A stretch of 64,000 nt of DNA, taken from Flavobacterium sp. ALJ2 (lineage in GTDB: Bacteria; Bacteroidota; Bacteroidia; Flavobacteriales; Flavobacteriaceae). Where the stretch lies: contig NZ_JADNRC010000012.1 of NCBI RefSeq assembly GCF_015594725.1, positions 1-64,000 of the forward strand, read 5' to 3'. Shown one piece after another: positions 62,073-64,000 of the stretch. The notes under the pieces are model-generated. The model saw nothing but the letters and a program-made list of their open reading frames with translations. It was not told the DNA's origin and made no database searches. A program made the translations under genes and the position numbers. The first letter of the stretch is position 1. Each line of letters starts with the position of its first letter.

Positions 62073-63533
62073 TTATTTTTTACTAAGTATTCCTTTTATC
62101 GTATCCTTTTCATTATGGTAAACGAAATAAATAAACAGAAGAAATAAAGGAATACCCACAAAGTAGTTTTCTCTGAATCCATAAAAAGAAATAATCGAGA
62201 ATACAATCGAAATCCCTAAATAGGATCCTATTTTTTTCATGTCGTAAGGTATTGGATAATACTTGTTTCCTAAAACATAGGAAATAAGCATCATGCTTCC
62301 GTATGCTGAAATCGTTGCAATTGCCGATCCGTAGTAACTGTACTTTGGAATCAATAGATAGTTTAGAACTAAAGTCAATATTGCTCCAACTATCGATATA
62401 TAAGCGCCGATTCTAGTTTTATCAGTTAGCTTATACCAAACCGACAAATTATTGTAAATGCCTAAGAAAAAGTTAGCCAGAATGATTAATGGAACCACTT
62501 TCATCGCTTCCCAATATGCTTTGTTTTCTAATAGAAGTAATTTTAAAATATCCGCAAAAACAATTACCCCCAACAAAATCAAAGATCCTAGAATCACAAA
62601 ATACTTTGTAATTACGGCATACGTTTGAGGTGCATTTTCATTTTTGGCATGACTAAAAAAGAAAGGCTCTATTCCTAATCTAAATGCTGTGGCAAACAAC
62701 ACCATAAACAATCCCAATTTGTAACAGGCGGAATAAGCTCCAACCTCTGACTTTGCAATATTTTCTGGTAATAAATAACCCAATAATATTTTGTCAAAAT
62801 GCTCATTAACTGCAAAAGCAAGTCCTGCTACCAAAATTGGCAACCCGTACTTCATCATTTTTTTCCAGAGTACTGGGTCAAATTTTCGTCCAAGCGAAAG
62901 ATAATTTGGAGATAATACTATAAAAGTTGCTAAACTCGCAAGCAGGTTCGCAATAAAAATATAAGCTATTTGGAAATTTTCAACATATAAATTATCCCAA
63001 ACTGAGTTAGGATTTTCTGCTGCAAGAGTCGGTAAGTAAATCAAGAAGAAAATATTCAGAACAAGATTCACTATTACATTTCCGATTTTTATTGCTGCAT
63101 AAACCATTGGACGCTGATTGGCACGAAGTTTAGAAAATGGTACTAAAACCAATGCATCCAAAACTAAAATCCAAACAGAATAGGTAACAAACTGTACATC
63201 GACTTCAGCAAGTGTTGCGAGTGTGTTTCTAAAAATTAATGCCGCAAAAAGAAAAATAATTGAGGACCAAAATATAGAAATTGTAGAAGTTGCTATTACA
63301 TTTTTCTTATCCGGTTCAGAATTATAAAATCTAAAAAAGGCTGTTTCCATTCCGTAAGAAAGAACTACATTAAAGAAAACCATCCACGACAGCACAATAG
63401 AAACTTCTCCGTATTCGGCAGTTGGCAAAATACCCGTGTAGAGTCGTACTAATAAAAAACTAAGCATTCGTGGCAGTACAGTTGCAAGCCCGTAAATAGC
63501 TGTCTGTTTAAAAAGATTTTTATATAATCCCAA
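62073..63533 (-). CDS. Oligosaccharide flippase family protein
   Basis: A 486-residue membrane protein with 12-14 hydrophobic segments and the early [23 protein letters not shown] typical of Wzx-like polysaccharide flippases. It moves lipid-linked sugars across the inner membrane, and the nearby nucleotidyltransferase fits a surface glycan role. A TATTTTTG minus-7 word lies at 63562-63569 on the minus strand, about 30 bp before the start. Confidence 0.88.
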   Translation of the reverse strand: MGLYKNLFKQTAIYGLATVLPRMLSFLLVRLYTGILPTAEYGEVSIVLSWMVFFNVVLSYGMETAFFRFYNSEPDKKNVIATSTISIFWSSIIFLFAALIFRNTLATLAEVDVQFVTYSVWILVLDALVLVPFSKLRANQRPMVYAAIKIGNVIVNLVLNIFFLIYLPTLAAENPNSVWDNLYVENFQIAYIFIANLLASLATFIVLSPNYLSLGRKFDPVLWKKMMKYGLPILVAGLAFAVNEHFDKILLGYLLPENIAKSEVGAYSACYKLGLFMVLFATAFRLGIEPFFFSHAKNENAPQTYAVITKYFVILGSLILLGVIVFADILKLLLLENKAYWEAMKVVPLIILANFFLGIYNNLSVWYKLTDKTRIGAYISIVGAILTLVLNYLLIPKYSYYGSAIATISAYGSMMLISYVLGNKYYPIPYDMKKIGSYLGISIVFSIISFYGFRENYFVGIPLFLLFIYFVYHNEKDTIKGILSKK

Positions 63534-63633
63534 AATAATTGTAGTGATAAAATTTATAAAACAAAAATAACCAATTCTTTGGTTTAATATCGTTTTTGTT
63601 GATTCAATAAGAAAATGTTATGATAATTTTATA

Positions 63634-64000
63634 TTAAGTCAACTTATTTTCATCTAAGATTTTCACAAAATGAAACCCCTTTGGGCCATATCCTTGATTA
63701 TAATAGAACCGATGGGCTGCAAAGTTAGCTGTAAATGCATCTAAAACAATATTAGAACATCCCAAATCAAGTGCTTTTTTCTCAATATAATCTGTCAATA
63801 ATTTCCCAATTCCTTTTGAACGATGATCAGGATGCACAACAAAATTATCAATCTCAAGATATTTTCCCGACCACAATTTTGTAGAAGACCAGCAACCCGT
63901 AATTCCTAAACAAACATCGTTTTCAAAAACAGCAATTTGAGTATAATTATGAGGAACCATTTCCGAAAGATATTGTTCGTATTTATCCAAACCCAAATTA
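63634..64000 (-). CDS. GNAT family N-acetyltransferase, 5' end beyond the window
   Basis: At least 121 codons of a GNAT acetyltransferase; the frame is open through base 64000, so the true start lies outside. The acetyl-CoA motif is HPDHRSKGIGKLL, with the last strands YYNQGYGPKGFHFVK at the C-terminus. The target is unknown. A TTG within the frame near 63996 is unlikely to be the real start. Confidence 0.85.
   Translation of the reverse strand, partial: NLGLDKYEQYLSEMVPHNYTQIAVFENDVCLGITGCWSSTKLWSGKYLEIDNFVVHPDHRSKGIGKLLTDYIEKKALDLGCSNIVLDAFTANFAAHRFYYNQGYGPKGFHFVKILDENKLT

Noticed and set aside
1..64000. tRNA, rRNA or prophage genes
   Set aside because: No cloverleaf-like sequence, rRNA segment, integrase, transposase or phage structural gene was recognised by reading both strands; short structured RNAs could still be missed by eye.

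Overview
The window looks like chromosomal DNA of an AT-rich Bacteroidota bacterium, most probably a Flavobacterium. The signs are close resemblance of many proteins to Flavobacterium families, almost no Shine-Dalgarno sequences, promoter-like TTG-N(16-22)-TAnnTTTG motifs, and a complete flexirubin (aryl polyene plus dialkylresorcinol) pigment cluster that includes a tyrosine ammonia-lyase very like that of F. johnsoniae. No rRNA, tRNA, CRISPR array, insertion sequence or prophage was recognised.

Layout. 1-6.4 kb: housekeeping genes on the minus strand (PurF-like amidotransferase, PfkB kinase, an ECF sigma factor with a membrane partner, RNase HI, PurN). 6.6-11.1 kb: acpP-fabF-rnc, an IPExxxVDY protein and pyk. 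11.1-15.5 kb: OsmC protein, then a GntR-type regulator divergent from aldose 1-epimerase and a sodium/sugar symporter. 16.4-50.8 kb: about 35 kb of pigment biosynthesis and export genes, all on the plus strand except a halogenase-like flavoprotein at the left edge. 50.9-64 kb: dusB, then mostly minus-strand housekeeping genes (amidase, MATE pump, FtsX-like permease, rbfA, an EnvC-like protein, DUF4292 lipoprotein, TPR protein, nucleotidyltransferase, dut, flippase) and an acetyltransferase cut by the window edge.

How the cluster should work (inference from families). Tyrosine ammonia-lyase makes 4-coumarate. A PaaK-like adenylating enzyme activates it for loading on one of two dedicated acyl carrier proteins. 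Three intact ketosynthases, two degenerate ketosynthase partners, a ketoreductase and three hot-dog dehydratases extend it to an aryl polyene. DarB and DarA make the dialkylresorcinol. Several acyltransferase-like proteins (LpxL-like, BtrH-like, a PlsC domain, C45 family) are candidates for joining polyene and resorcinol. Two CrtI-like oxidoreductases and the halogenase-like enzyme may tailor the product. An ABC transporter, an MMPL-PlsC fusion, LolA, a lipoprotein and two beta-barrel proteins look like a dedicated route to the outer membrane.

Most interesting signals: a pair of matching ECF-type promoters facing away from each other between the sigma gene and a small membrane protein; a terminator-like hairpin inside the first codons of rnc; a ketosynthase homologue that has lost all three catalytic residues beside an intact one; a truncated ketosynthase without the active cysteine; the MMPL-acyltransferase triple fusion; and several repeat structures (82-bp duplicated terminator, TTAGACT array with a 17-bp inverted repeat).
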